Assembly (NCBI GenBank): GCA_019113915.1
Contig: DXGM01000015.1
Span: forward strand, 1-64,000
Length of the DNA: 64,000 nucleotides
From: Candidatus Gordonibacter avicola
GTDB lineage: Bacteria > Actinomycetota > Coriobacteriia > Coriobacteriales > Eggerthellaceae
Reading direction: 5' to 3'
Part shown: positions 17,790-27,194 of the stretch, in pieces
Layout of the letters: each line of letters begins with the position of its first letter
How positions within the stretch are numbered: the first letter of the stretch is position 1
Position numbers and translations under genes: made by a program
Notes under the pieces: generated by a model
What the model was told of the DNA's origin: nothing
Seen by the model: only the letters and a program-made list of their open reading frames with translations
Database searches by the model: none

Positions 17790-17987
17790 GGCACATCCTT
17801 TCGACAAATCCAGTAAAATGACTTAGCAACCTCTATCCGAAAGTATGAGATACCCGAAAAAAAGCTCCATTGCGCATTGCGGCCGAAGCCCGAAAATATG
17901 AGCTTCAACTAACAGAACAATCGGCGACAAGGTCTTGGGCTATAATCGTTTGATAACCGGACCCCAACAGGAAAGGAACGTTGCCTT
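17790..17987. promoter_or_regulatory. Divergent promoter region with GCGCAATGG copy 1
   Basis: On the minus strand GCGCAATGG (17867-17875) ends 77 nt before the ATG at 17789, matching the other two copies in the locus. On the plus strand TATAAT at 17941-17946 is a good -10 for the gene at 17988, whose ribosome site is GGAAAGGAACG. The two transcription units therefore diverge from here. Confidence 0.55.
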
Positions 17988-18389
17988 ATGCGCAAAAAAG
18001 TGTTCCTTGGAGGCACATGCAATGGTTCTCACTGGCGTGATTCGCTGATACCTCTGCTTGAAATAGACTACTTCAATCCTGTCGTAGACCGTTGGGATGA
18101 GCAGGCGCAGCAATGTGAGCTGCTCGAACGCGAACAGGATGACTACTGCCTCTACGTATTCACGCCAAAAATGGAGGGCGTATACGCCGTTGCGGAGGTG
18201 GTCGATGATTCCAACAAACGCCCTGAAAAAACCATTATGGTTCTTCTAGCCGAAGATGGTGACACGTCGTTTTCGGATCATCAGATAAAAGCACTTAAAA
18301 GAGTGGGAGCCCTGGTAGAAAACAATGGAGCCGTCTGGTGTGAAAGCCTCGAGGAAGCTGCTGCAATACTTAACAGGGGAAATGAATAA
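17988..18389 (+). CDS. Nucleoside 2-deoxyribosyltransferase-like protein
   Basis: The 133-aa product opens KVFLGGTCNGSHWRDSLIPLL and contains FNPVVDRW, LYVFTPKMEGVYAVAEVVD, the signature of the second nucleoside deoxyribosyltransferase-like family (Nuc_deoxyri_tr2). Related folds cleave N-glycosidic bonds of nucleosides or NAD-like molecules. It is 55 nt upstream of the DUF4062-STAND gene and probably cotranscribed with it, which points to a conflict role rather than nucleotide salvage. Family confident, substrate unknown. Confidence 0.82.
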   Translation: MRKKVFLGGTCNGSHWRDSLIPLLEIDYFNPVVDRWDEQAQQCELLEREQDDYCLYVFTPKMEGVYAVAEVVDDSNKRPEKTIMVLLAEDGDTSFSDHQIKALKRVGALVENNGAVWCESLEEAAAILNRGNE

Positions 18390-18444
18390 ACCTCATGTCT
18401 CCGTGTAAAGATTTGGATCTCTTAACCAAGAAAGTAGACCACAC

Positions 18445-21400
18445 ATGATTCCCGGCTTTAACGACATGACCGAGAAATCGGTCCGCGTGTTCATTTCCAG
18501 CACGTTTTCCGATTTCTATCATGAGCGGGAAATCTTGGCCATGAACGTGTTTCCTCGACTCAGAGAGCACTTCGAGAAAAGAGGCATATCAGTTACCGAG
18601 ATCGACCTGCGGTGGGGACTCACCGACGAACAAACGCAAACTAAGAGCGTGATAGATTCGTGTCTCGACCAGATAAAAGAGTGCTCTCCGTATTTTATAG
18701 GGCTTGTCGGAGGCCGCACAGGATGGGTTCCTTCAAAGGAAGACCTCCAGTCGGCCACATGCATAAACCATATTTTTCCAACAGGCCTCCATAAGGAAAT
18801 GAGCATTACCGAGATCGAATTTCATGCAGGTGCTTTCTCGAAAAATAACGAGCTTGCCCTGTTCTTCATCAACGATAACGTCTTGCATCATGAGGAGCCG
18901 GCCCTCACACTCCTCGAAAAAGTAGAAGCAACCTTCCCGCGGTCATCCAGCCATTACGACGACATGGCGCTGTTCTCAGAGGCGGCATACACCTCCCTTG
19001 TCTCGGTCATCGACAAACGGTTTCCGCTTGCTAGCGCTCAGTCTGACCTTGACCCAGACTATCAGGCTCAGCTTGCCTGTCTCCACCAACACGTTGACAC
19101 ATACGTTTCGGGCAACGAGGCGGTCGAGTTCGCATTAAGCCTGTTAGAACAGGGACAAAATGTTTACCTCTATGGCGAAAAGGGCACTGGCAAGAGCGCT
19201 TCGGTCGCTTACCTCGCAACGGAGCTTGATCTCGGCGAAGAGGCGGATGTGTTTTTTCGCTTCTGCGGAGCAACGGACAACAGTTCATCTGAGGAGAGCC
19301 TCTTTGACGCGCTCGGGCGCTTCCTCACCAAGACGTATGGCGCAACAGGAGGATCAGGGAGAGATTCGCTTGATAAGATGCTCTCGTTGTTCGCAAGCGT
19401 CACGTTATCGCGCCCCCTTTATGTGTTGGTTGACGCCATCGATCAGCTGGACACCGGTCGCAACATATGCGAGGCTCTCTTCACGCTTAGCGACACCCAC
19501 CCCTTGGTCACATGCCTCTGCAGCGGTACCCAGAAGCTACCCCTCGGAAAGAGTCGACGCCGAATCACTTTAGATGGCATATCCCGCCATCAGGCGGAGC
19601 AGATGGTTGTCAGGTACCTCTCGGATTATGGAAAACAACTCGACAAGCAAGACAATGCAACGCTCCTCGAAGGAGCTGTCTCCCGCAAGCCGCTTCTTCT
19701 GCGGGGAGCGCTCAACGAGCTTCGCATTGCCGGAAAATACGACACACTCTCTGAATTCGTGAAGTCCATCAGCTCAATCAGCAGCGTGATCGAACTTTTG
19801 AGCCACATCGTGCGTCGCGTTCAAACCGAGACGGAGCTCATCGGCTGCGATCCTCGGAGCATTCTGAGAGCACTGGAGGCAATACGGTCGACACACAGAG
19901 GAATCACCGAGGACGAGATCATAAGAATATGCGCCATTCCTACGATGCTCTGGGTATCCCTCCGCAGCGCACTCAAACCGTTTCTTCTGCTTACTGGTGG
20001 GCGAATGAGATTCAACCACCAGCTCATCGAACAAGGAGCGTCTCTGCTACTTGAAAAGGAAACGAGCATTCGGGATGAGGTAGGTTCAAGCAAGATTATC
20101 GAGTATGAAGCCAACCCAAAAACGAACGACCGCATATGCGAATTGGCGGCAACCTACTCGACACTCGACGACAGACATCGGTTTGGCACCATTCTCTGCG
20201 ACTCCGACACCCTGCAGGCGCTTTTAGACACCGAACCGGAAACGATGGTTCGCTATTTCTCTCTCTTCCATGACGAAGAGAGCGTCATCGTGGAACACGT
20301 CATCGGATCCGTCGAGACTTTATATGCGAATAGAAGAGCATGCGAAGCACTGAGCTGGATACTTTGTCGATCTGGTTGCTTTGAATGCTGCATCGCATTC
20401 GTCAAAAGACTGAAGGATCGCCGGGTCACGAGCATAGAGTTGGACTCGTGCTTAGCGCGCACGTATTATAAGCAAGGAGCATTGGGATACGACAACGCCT
20501 GTTCAACGTATGATGAAGCGATGGAGCATGTCGAAAGGGAGAATGACCCGGCAACCTATGCGCAGCTTCTTTTTCAGAAGTCCATCGTTTTGAAGAGCGC
20601 GGGAGATCAAAACACCGCGTTAGAGTACACCCGCCAAGCCGCTACCCTTTATGAAAAATCGAATGTCGAAGACCATAACCGTGCATGGTGTCTTTCAAGT
20701 CTCGGACGCCTCCTTTTTCTCTTCGGCGAGAAAGGGTCGGAGGAGGCGCTCACGGTGGGATTGAACATGGGTGAGCGCGTGTGCGGTCTGCGTTCGCCGG
20801 CGTTCGCTCGACTGCTGTGTTTCGAGCTACACCAGATAGCCGCAGGGAACCTCGACAAAGCCGACAAGTTGACGAACTTTTCAGCCGAAACACTTTTAGA
20901 GTTTTCAGGCGAAAACCCCGACTACGCCTGGGCGATGGCCAACCGCGCTGTCTACTACGCTTATCGGGAAGACTTCTTCCACGCTCGGGAGGCAAACGAA
21001 ATATGCGCGCGCATCAACAACAAGACAGTCAAAACACGAGATGACAAGCATACATATTCTTTTACGTCCAAGAACAACGAGCTTGTGTTCGACGCAATTG
21101 AAGGACACTCTGTCGAAAACGAGTTCCATCAGCTTTTGCATGACGCAACTAAAACGCTCGGACCGAGGCATCCCTACGTTGCGAACATTACGGCAAATCT
21201 TGGATTCATCGAAAGCGTCTCGAACCCTCATCAGGCAATTGAGCGAATCGAAGAAGCAGCGCACATCCTTGACAAAGCAATTAAGGCCAATTGCCCAGAT
21301 GCATTGTATTTGAAGCTTTGTGCTGCCATCCTCACGCAAAGCGATGGCCTCTCTCGGTCAATGACAGCCCTCCTGGAGAACCTCGCCGAATCTGATTTCG

Positions 21401-21516
21401 CCATGAGAGCTTTACTCAGTAGTGAGACGAAAGTGCAACCTAAGGTACAGATGGCTCGAAACAACGGCGCGGAACTTTATTTCACGCCCTTTGCTCTTGA
21501 GCTTCTTGTCAGATGA
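18445..21516 (+). CDS. DUF4062-NTPase-TPR (STAND-like) protein
   Basis: The 1023-aa protein starts with DUF4062 (VRVFISSTFSDFYHEREIL; later SPYFIGLVGGRTGW), residues about 8-165. A STAND-type NTPase follows with Walker A GEKGTGKS near 250 and Walker B PLYVLVDAIDQLD. The C-terminal half (from about 560) is helical with TPR-like units (YAQLLFQKSIVLKSAGDQNTALEY). The layout resembles NPHP3-like and bacterial anti-phage STAND sensors: repeat sensor, NTPase switch, N-terminal effector. Two ATGs are possible (18445, 18466); neither has a strong ribosome site. Confidence 0.85.
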   Translation: MIPGFNDMTEKSVRVFISSTFSDFYHEREILAMNVFPRLREHFEKRGISVTEIDLRWGLTDEQTQTKSVIDSCLDQIKECSPYFIGLVGGRTGWVPSKEDLQSATCINHIFPTGLHKEMSITEIEFHAGAFSKNNELALFFINDNVLHHEEPALTLLEKVEATFPRSSSHYDDMALFSEAAYTSLVSVIDKRFPLASAQSDLDPDYQAQLACLHQHVDTYVSGNEAVEFALSLLEQGQNVYLYGEKGTGKSASVAYLATELDLGEEADVFFRFCGATDNSSSEESLFDALGRFLTKTYGATGGSGRDSLDKMLSLFASVTLSRPLYVLVDAIDQLDTGRNICEALFTLSDTHPLVTCLCSGTQKLPLGKSRRRITLDGISRHQAEQMVVRYLSDYGKQLDKQDNATLLEGAVSRKPLLLRGALNELRIAGKYDTLSEFVKSISSISSVIELLSHIVRRVQTETELIGCDPRSILRALEAIRSTHRGITEDEIIRICAIPTMLWVSLRSALKPFLLLTGGRMRFNHQLIEQGASLLLEKETSIRDEVGSSKIIEYEANPKTNDRICELAATYSTLDDRHRFGTILCDSDTLQALLDTEPETMVRYFSLFHDEESVIVEHVIGSVETLYANRRACEALSWILCRSGCFECCIAFVKRLKDRRVTSIELDSCLARTYYKQGALGYDNACSTYDEAMEHVERENDPATYAQLLFQKSIVLKSAGDQNTALEYTRQAATLYEKSNVEDHNRAWCLSSLGRLLFLFGEKGSEEALTVGLNMGERVCGLRSPAFARLLCFELHQIAAGNLDKADKLTNFSAETLLEFSGENPDYAWAMANRAVYYAYREDFFHAREANEICARINNKTVKTRDDKHTYSFTSKNNELVFDAIEGHSVENEFHQLLHDATKTLGPRHPYVANITANLGFIESVSNPHQAIERIEEAAHILDKAIKANCPDALYLKLCAAILTQSDGLSRSMTALLENLAESDFAMRALLSSETKVQPKVQMARNNGAELYFTPFALELLVR

Positions 21517-21622
21517 AGCCGTTAAACGTGACTGTCTCAAACGATACGAAGCTACGAAGAGCAATACGCCCATCATCGAGAAATGTGCATCGTTTGAGCT
21601 GCACAAACCAAGGGAATGTTTA

Positions 21623-23059
21623 TTATTTCCTGCAGTCAACTTCTTGGAATTTCTGAACGAGCCTGCTGAAAGTTAAATTATTCACACTGCTTTGATGTAG
21701 AATCCTATGAATATAGTCATCTATTTCGTCACAGTCGTCTAGCTTTTCTTCCATATCATTTGAATTCTCTATGTCCTCCAATAACTGGAAGAAGTATTCA
21801 AGTTCAAAGTAACTCTTTAATTCTTGATGGATTCCTTGCCGATTTTTTATTGCTTTATAAATGTAACGCCTAACTTTCAAAGCCATTGCGTCAGCATCGC
21901 GTTTTCCCTCACTGTTGTCTGATAGGGAATAGAACATTGAAAGATTATGGTAGCAAAATCCGAGTAAAATATTTGCATAGAGCTTACCATAGGGGAAGTT
22001 GGCTAGTAAATTGAGGTTATCAATGTTAACTAGGCAGATAGAAATTGCATCTAAAACTAAACGCTGACGCACCTCTTCACTTAGATTTGGATTATCGAGA
22101 TATATTAGATAAAGAAAAGTTAGGTGCTGCTGTATTTGAATAATCAGAAGAGCTTCAAACTCATGCTCCTTAATTAAACTCTGGCTCAATAAAATATTTT
22201 GGTCACCTAAAATATTGCAGCTACTAGCGAGCTCCTCAACTAACTGGATATAGCCTCTTTTTGTGCTTCGGAAGTAACGATCCTCCAGCATGATATGTTG
22301 CTGCTCAACATCTTTCGGTACCGCAGAGAGAAAAAGGGACAATGAAAGTCGAGCAAATTCGAAAAGGCTTTCGAAAGAGCTGGACATTTCATATGACTTG
22401 CGCATTTCGTTCTCAAATAACTCCATTCTGATTGCTGCATTAGAGACATCATTAAACATATACGAAGATTGAACATAAAAGATTGCCTGAAGCGCTATTA
22501 CCCTGTCGGATACAAGGGGCGTTGTCGTATGATTGGCAATTTCGTAGTCAATTAAATGATAATTATTACAATATATCAGATAGTCGTCTTTCGATGCCAA
22601 TTGCTGCCTTCTCAAGAATTCATAAACAATCTTTTCTGCTTTTTCGCCTATACTCTCAGCAGCATTAATATTTGCACCTCCATCCCACATTCCCTGAATG
22701 TCCGACGGAAGACTAGAGATGGATACCCCTATATTAAAGATATGAAGCTTTGCAGAATTTGAACTGTTACCGAACTTTGCCGTTAGATAACCCATTTCAA
22801 AACAAAGGTTCGAACTTAGGGCTGTCTCACCTCGGTCGGTCTTTCCGTGCTCGGTTAAAAGCACTATAGCTTGGTTGCACTTATCCATTTGGAACTTAAT
22901 TGTTGCAATAACAGTATCGTGTATGCCTCTCAGAGCGGATGGATTACCTTCGTGATCCCCTCCAATTACGCCTATGTAGCCATTTCCGTCAAGAAGCTTT
23001 TTGACCGCAATTGCTAAATCCCGAGAACTACTCCATCCTATAAAAACAATATCTTTCAT
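21623..23059 (-). CDS. TIR-like (CAP12/PF10137-type) protein with helical C-terminus
   Basis: The 478-aa product starts MKDIVFIGWSSSRDLAIAVK and shows NQAIVLLTEHG, LCFEMGYLTAKFG and LPSDIQGMW, the pattern of the predicted nucleotide-binding TIR-like domain (about residues 1-160). The remaining 310 residues are all-helical without a recognised domain. The gene is clearly AT-richer than its neighbours, indicating transfer. Its ATG lies 4 nt after the stop of the acetyltransferase homologue. TIR-like domains of this type degrade NAD or bind nucleotide signals in defence; which applies here is unknown. Confidence 0.75.
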   Translation of the reverse strand: MKDIVFIGWSSSRDLAIAVKKLLDGNGYIGVIGGDHEGNPSALRGIHDTVIATIKFQMDKCNQAIVLLTEHGKTDRGETALSSNLCFEMGYLTAKFGNSSNSAKLHIFNIGVSISSLPSDIQGMWDGGANINAAESIGEKAEKIVYEFLRRQQLASKDDYLIYCNNYHLIDYEIANHTTTPLVSDRVIALQAIFYVQSSYMFNDVSNAAIRMELFENEMRKSYEMSSSFESLFEFARLSLSLFLSAVPKDVEQQHIMLEDRYFRSTKRGYIQLVEELASSCNILGDQNILLSQSLIKEHEFEALLIIQIQQHLTFLYLIYLDNPNLSEEVRQRLVLDAISICLVNIDNLNLLANFPYGKLYANILLGFCYHNLSMFYSLSDNSEGKRDADAMALKVRRYIYKAIKNRQGIHQELKSYFELEYFFQLLEDIENSNDMEEKLDDCDEIDDYIHRILHQSSVNNLTFSRLVQKFQEVDCRK

Positions 23060-23063
23060 AGCG

Positions 23064-23729
23064 TTAAACCAGTAGTTCAGGACGGTCGAAATAATGTTGG
23101 ATTCGTTCGAAAGCAATGGCGGCGTCCTTGCCATCAACAAGAGCATGATTAGCCGTTAGATCCATAGTCATTTCTTTTCGATTTCCAGCGTCACTATATT
23201 TACCCCACGTGACACGGGGAATGCTTTTGTTCTCTATGCTCATATCAGGAATTGGCTGAATTACATATTCAAAGTCTAGCCATGGCAAGCAGGAAAAATA
23301 GATATCGTCAACTATGGCAATGTCGTTAAAATCTTTTTTGCTATCAACTTCGTCAGCAAGAACAGCGCCTTCTTCCCGAACTGCTCTGCAAAAATCAAAC
23401 AAAGAGAGATTGGACTTGACTCGACAATTTTTAAACAGCGTTTCATTAATTGCACTTGTGAATGATGCGTTAGCATCATTCACTCTAACAACTTGGTCAT
23501 TTAAAATTCGCAGCGAAAAAGATTCCGATGAATTCAGAACACAACAAGCTATGTACATGATTGTCGCAAAGGAGGATAGTTTATTCGTTAAACAGAATTT
23601 TAGAAGCTCAGTGATATCCATTCTCTTGCCAACAGAGAAACACGGATTGGCAAATTGGTTAAACCATTCATAGTGAGACTTCCTGTCCCATTGGTCCACA
23701 TCAATGACTATTAAAGAATCATCATTCAT
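23064..23729 (-). CDS. Chloramphenicol acetyltransferase-fold protein
   Basis: The 221-aa length and motifs fit the CAT trimer family: SHYEWFNQFANPCFSV near the N-terminus, PRVTWGKYSD, and NHALVDGKD holding the catalytic His (HHAVCDG in classical CAT). Start ATG at 23729 has AGGAGC upstream. It is cotranscribed with the TIR-like gene, which is unusual for a drug-resistance enzyme. It could confer resistance, or acetylate another small molecule for the linked system. Low GC supports recent transfer. Confidence 0.8.
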   Translation of the reverse strand: MNDDSLIVIDVDQWDRKSHYEWFNQFANPCFSVGKRMDITELLKFCLTNKLSSFATIMYIACCVLNSSESFSLRILNDQVVRVNDANASFTSAINETLFKNCRVKSNLSLFDFCRAVREEGAVLADEVDSKKDFNDIAIVDDIYFSCLPWLDFEYVIQPIPDMSIENKSIPRVTWGKYSDAGNRKEMTMDLTANHALVDGKDAAIAFERIQHYFDRPELLV

Positions 23730-24165
23730 CTAGGCTCCTATCAGCATCATTGGTATTTTCTTCTATCAAAAGGGCATGCTCAGTCTGGAGGTATCCTGAT
23801 CTCGCCACGTAAAGGCCTGACCAAGTAGACAAGATGCATCCCAATCCTGAATTCGTACTCTTTTATATTATGAAAAAGATCATCCCTCATTATACCCTTG
23901 ATAATAAATCCCGTGACCGATAGCTTCAAAAAGGGGAATTATATTCCGGACAGGGTGGTTGTAAAAGTAAGTGCAACACCGCAAAGGTGAATGCGCCAGG
24001 TGCATTTTGTCGTGCAAATCTGGGCAAAAGCGTGTTGCGCTTATCAAAAAGGATGTTTTAATGATACCTTGGGCTTCAATTTCATTACCGGCAGCGGGTC
24101 CCTGCTTTTCCGCCCTGCTTTGCAATGATATCTTGTACAAGACAGGTTGCGGAATGGGGGAGGTC
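23730..24165. other. Divergent intergenic region, no gene seen
   Basis: The region separates the leftward acetyltransferase/TIR pair from the rightward sce7726-like gene. A + frame upstream of 24166 is open but has no convincing protein character or ribosome site until GGGGGAGG at 24156-24163. I see no repeat or RNA structure of note. Confidence 0.4.
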
Positions 24166-24972
24166 ATGGGAAAGCTCTTACAGAGCGAAGATCAAAGGGA
24201 TGCGAAGCTTCTCTTTGAAGCCTATTCAACGACGCTTTCGGAAACGAGATTGAAGAGCTTAGTATCCGATATGCTGGGCCTTGGCCTCGAAGATATAGGC
24301 GATTCTGCACGTTCATTTACCAATCGCTTCATATTGGCAAACTATCCAAACGAAACCACCATTAAGGCTAACTTTATCAATAAGGTTTTGCTTCCTTTGA
24401 GTGAAACTACTGTATCTATTTTCGAGCTTCCCATAGGCAAAAGCCGCGTAGACATATGCAAAGTAAATGGACATAGCGCGGCATACGAAATCAAAACCGA
24501 CCTGGATAGCTTTTATCGGCTCGAAAGTCAGCTTGCAGATTATTTTGATGTCTTTGAGACCGTATACGTCATCACCTCAGAAAAGCGATGGGACGAACTG
24601 CCCGACTATGTTCCTGCCGAATGCGGAATCTACTCATACCGACAGCGTAAAGATGGAACGTACGCCTTTAGCTGCCGCCGTAAAGCAACAAAGGCCACAA
24701 AGCTTGACGCACAAAAGCAGCTTCTTACGATGTCGAAAAAAGATATTTGCGAAACGTTCGATTTGCCAAGTTCTGGACAATCAAAAGATTCTGTCGCTGA
24801 GCAATGTTTACAGCTTTACTCATCGCAGCAGATCAACAGAGCGTTTAAGAACTACTTAAAGCGGCGCTATCGCTCAAACTGGCATCATTTGAAGCAGAAT
24901 AGCGCCCTATTGTATGAAATTGACTACGAGTGGTTCTATCGAAGCGAACTGGATCCAGAAATCGTTTACTAG
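24166..24972 (+). CDS. sce7726 family protein
   Basis: About 268 aa. The sequence ANYPNETTIKANFINKVLLP, then ELPIGKSRVDICKVNGHSAAYEIKTDLDSFYRLESQL and VYVITSEKRW, is typical of sce7726-type proteins and looks like a restriction-endonuclease-like core (D..ExK: DICK...YEIKTDLD). The ATG at 24166 follows GGGGGAGG closely; 24154 is an alternative. Its last 4 nt overlap the stop of the convergent sce7725 gene. The pair occurs together widely and its role is not established; a defence or selfish-module role is inferred. Confidence 0.72.
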   Translation: MGKLLQSEDQRDAKLLFEAYSTTLSETRLKSLVSDMLGLGLEDIGDSARSFTNRFILANYPNETTIKANFINKVLLPLSETTVSIFELPIGKSRVDICKVNGHSAAYEIKTDLDSFYRLESQLADYFDVFETVYVITSEKRWDELPDYVPAECGIYSYRQRKDGTYAFSCRRKATKATKLDAQKQLLTMSKKDICETFDLPSSGQSKDSVAEQCLQLYSSQQINRAFKNYLKRRYRSNWHHLKQNSALLYEIDYEWFYRSELDPEIVY

Positions 24973-26105
24973 AAATTGTAGCCTCCGTGAGCAAGGTACA
25001 ACTGCTGAACGTATCGCTCTACTGTGTATGATATCCAAGTTGGAAAGCCCCCGAAATGACCTCCTTCTGCTTCTTTAGAGACAGCTTCAAGAACAATGCA
25101 TTCTCCTGGTGTTCGCTCCAGCTTTGACCTGTCGGCCAGTATGCGCTCTACAACTTCTTGATAACCAGCCGGCCCAAGATTAACGTCTTCGTTCACATAT
25201 GCCACAAAATTATTTGTCCAGCCGTTGTAGAGCAAAGCCAGAGCGCGCCCCTTTCCTCTACTACCTCCACCAGGCAACGAATCACGTAGCCCCGCATAGT
25301 CGCCCACACCGGCAAAACCATAACTCGCATGGCTAACAATATGTGAGTTATCGATTGTGCATTTATCAACATACTCTCCATTACGAATGCGGCGCTTCCT
25401 AGGAGAGCAGAGCAAGATCTTCGTGGCGTCAATCCGTAAGTCATTGAGCTCTTCGAACTCTTCAATTTTCGATACAGCAGGTGTCTCATTAATATCATAG
25501 ATAAGATAATCTTTCCTGCTGAGTATGCTCTTTAATGTATCCTCATACCCTTCAATATCATCAATCCTAATAGCGATAGGGCGCCCTTGACAGAGTTCCT
25601 TGAGTTCTTGGGCAAATATAAAAAGCTGCTGCGAACTGAGTTTATCAGTTCCATTTTTAATGGTAATTACAGGAATCAAAGTAGGATGCGACGCAATGCT
25701 CCTAACCTTTTCTAAATAAGCATCAATATTAGTATTTAGAGTAAGTACCAAAGGGCATTTTTTAAATGTTGTTTCATTATACTTATGCGCATCGCATCGA
25801 AAATAGTCCACAAATATATGACCACTTTGAAAGTGCTCTTCAATTTTTTCTAGAGTAACATTACGCTTGGTTGAAGGATCTTTAATTTTAAACGACCGAG
25901 TTTTACCTTTGTTTTCACCACTCTTAATCGGCCTGTCCTCCTTGACAAACTCGCCCGTTTCTGGATCGATTAAGTTGTCATAAGCGAAATTTTCTTGAAT
26001 TATCTCAACCAGAGGCATAAGTCCATTTTGTAGGCATCCGGCCTTTTCCAATTCCTTAACAGCCTTATATTCGCTGGCTCTGTTTTTTATGGTCAACATA
26101 TACAT
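24969..26105 (-). CDS. sce7725 / beta-protein family
   Basis: The 378-aa product begins MYMLTIKNRASEYKAVKELE and has the long helical/TIM-like pattern of the T4 beta-protein family, with conserved ISHASYGFAGVGDYAGLRD-type and GWTNNFVAY segments. It is convergent with and touches the sce7726 gene and follows the ImmA/IrrE-type regulator by 15 nt. sce7725 and sce7726 are known as partners in several genomes; molecular function is unknown. Confidence 0.72.
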   Translation of the reverse strand: MYMLTIKNRASEYKAVKELEKAGCLQNGLMPLVEIIQENFAYDNLIDPETGEFVKEDRPIKSGENKGKTRSFKIKDPSTKRNVTLEKIEEHFQSGHIFVDYFRCDAHKYNETTFKKCPLVLTLNTNIDAYLEKVRSIASHPTLIPVITIKNGTDKLSSQQLFIFAQELKELCQGRPIAIRIDDIEGYEDTLKSILSRKDYLIYDINETPAVSKIEEFEELNDLRIDATKILLCSPRKRRIRNGEYVDKCTIDNSHIVSHASYGFAGVGDYAGLRDSLPGGGSRGKGRALALLYNGWTNNFVAYVNEDVNLGPAGYQEVVERILADRSKLERTPGECIVLEAVSKEAEGGHFGGFPTWISYTVERYVQQLYLAHGGYNF

Positions 26106-26120
26106 TATGCCCTCGTTACC

Positions 26121-27170
26121 TTACTTTGATTTAAGACTGTTCATCTGGTCAAAATCAATTTCTCCATCGTGCTGTAAGAAACCAACGATTATTCCAGGAT
26201 GAACTCCCTGTTCCCTGGCAAATTCGGAAATTGCTTGCGCGGTAAAGCTCTTGCTGCTTTTAAATGAATTATAATCGTTTTCATTAACGAAAAACTTACG
26301 AGCGAATACATTCGCCTCTCTGTCTTTGTGCGCCTCACTCGACAGCTCTTCATCGGAAACAAGTATGTGACTTGGATCATAGTGCAACAAAAGATGACCT
26401 ATTTCATGCACGATAGTAAACCATACATGGTCGTGCGTCTTGAAGCGCTTGCTTATATAAATGGCAGGATGTCCTTTGAAGGTTGTTAGCGCGCCCCGAA
26501 TCTTGGAGTTAGCAATGGCAGCTACAACAACTAGATAGACTCCATGCCTGTTTAAATATTTGCGGCAGCTTTTAATCGAATCATCAACATTGGGATTGAG
26601 CGCAATGTTTTTAAGTCTTCCGAGCGATTCTTCAAGAGCTTGTGGATCAAAGGGAACGTCGTCGAGTTGTTTGTTCTGTTCCTCGACAGCTTGCTCACAC
26701 TGCTTAATCCACACAACCGAAGCTTCGTCTTCGCCGCCATCTTGCATGAATTCCATACCCAAGGGCAAGGCCGCCTTATACCTCTCAAAACTTGTGACTC
26801 CCAAGAGCTTCAACATGTCTATTGCTTGCTCCACAAGAGGCTTTTTGGTTCTTTTGAAAACTTCCTTGAAGTGAAATTTTTCGGAAATGGCTTTTAGGTC
26901 AATTCCCTCAAGATCGTACTTTTCTTTTTCGCGCGCTAAATACTCTTGATACTTAACTTCGTAATTAAGCCAAAAACTTGCTGGCACATCAGGCATGACC
27001 TTTTCAAGCTTCAATGCCATATCTTCTGTCAATCTAGTTTTGCCATTTAACATGTTCGATAAATGCTTTTCGCTAACACCGATGCGCTGAGCCACTTCTT
27101 TTTGTGTCATACCTCTGTCATCTAGATACTCTTTAATCACTTCACCTGGCATTACTATAAATCCACTCAT
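26121..27170 (-). CDS. XRE antitoxin fused to an ImmA/IrrE-type metallopeptidase
   Basis: The 349-aa product has an N-terminal HTH (MTQKEVAQRIGVSEKHLSNML, HigA-like) and a C-terminal peptidase domain with HEIGHLLLH, the zinc-binding HExxH of the ImmA/IrrE family. Start ATG at 27170 has GAGGG upstream. It is 24 nt downstream of the HigB-like toxin gene, the inverted toxin-first order typical of higBA. The peptidase part may cleave a regulator on stress, as in ICE and phage systems. Confidence 0.85.
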   Translation of the reverse strand: MSGFIVMPGEVIKEYLDDRGMTQKEVAQRIGVSEKHLSNMLNGKTRLTEDMALKLEKVMPDVPASFWLNYEVKYQEYLAREKEKYDLEGIDLKAISEKFHFKEVFKRTKKPLVEQAIDMLKLLGVTSFERYKAALPLGMEFMQDGGEDEASVVWIKQCEQAVEEQNKQLDDVPFDPQALEESLGRLKNIALNPNVDDSIKSCRKYLNRHGVYLVVVAAIANSKIRGALTTFKGHPAIYISKRFKTHDHVWFTIVHEIGHLLLHYDPSHILVSDEELSSEAHKDREANVFARKFFVNENDYNSFKSSKSFTAQAISEFAREQGVHPGIIVGFLQHDGEIDFDQMNSLKSK

Positions 27171-27194
27171 TGTCTACCCTCTTCTTCCCCGTCA

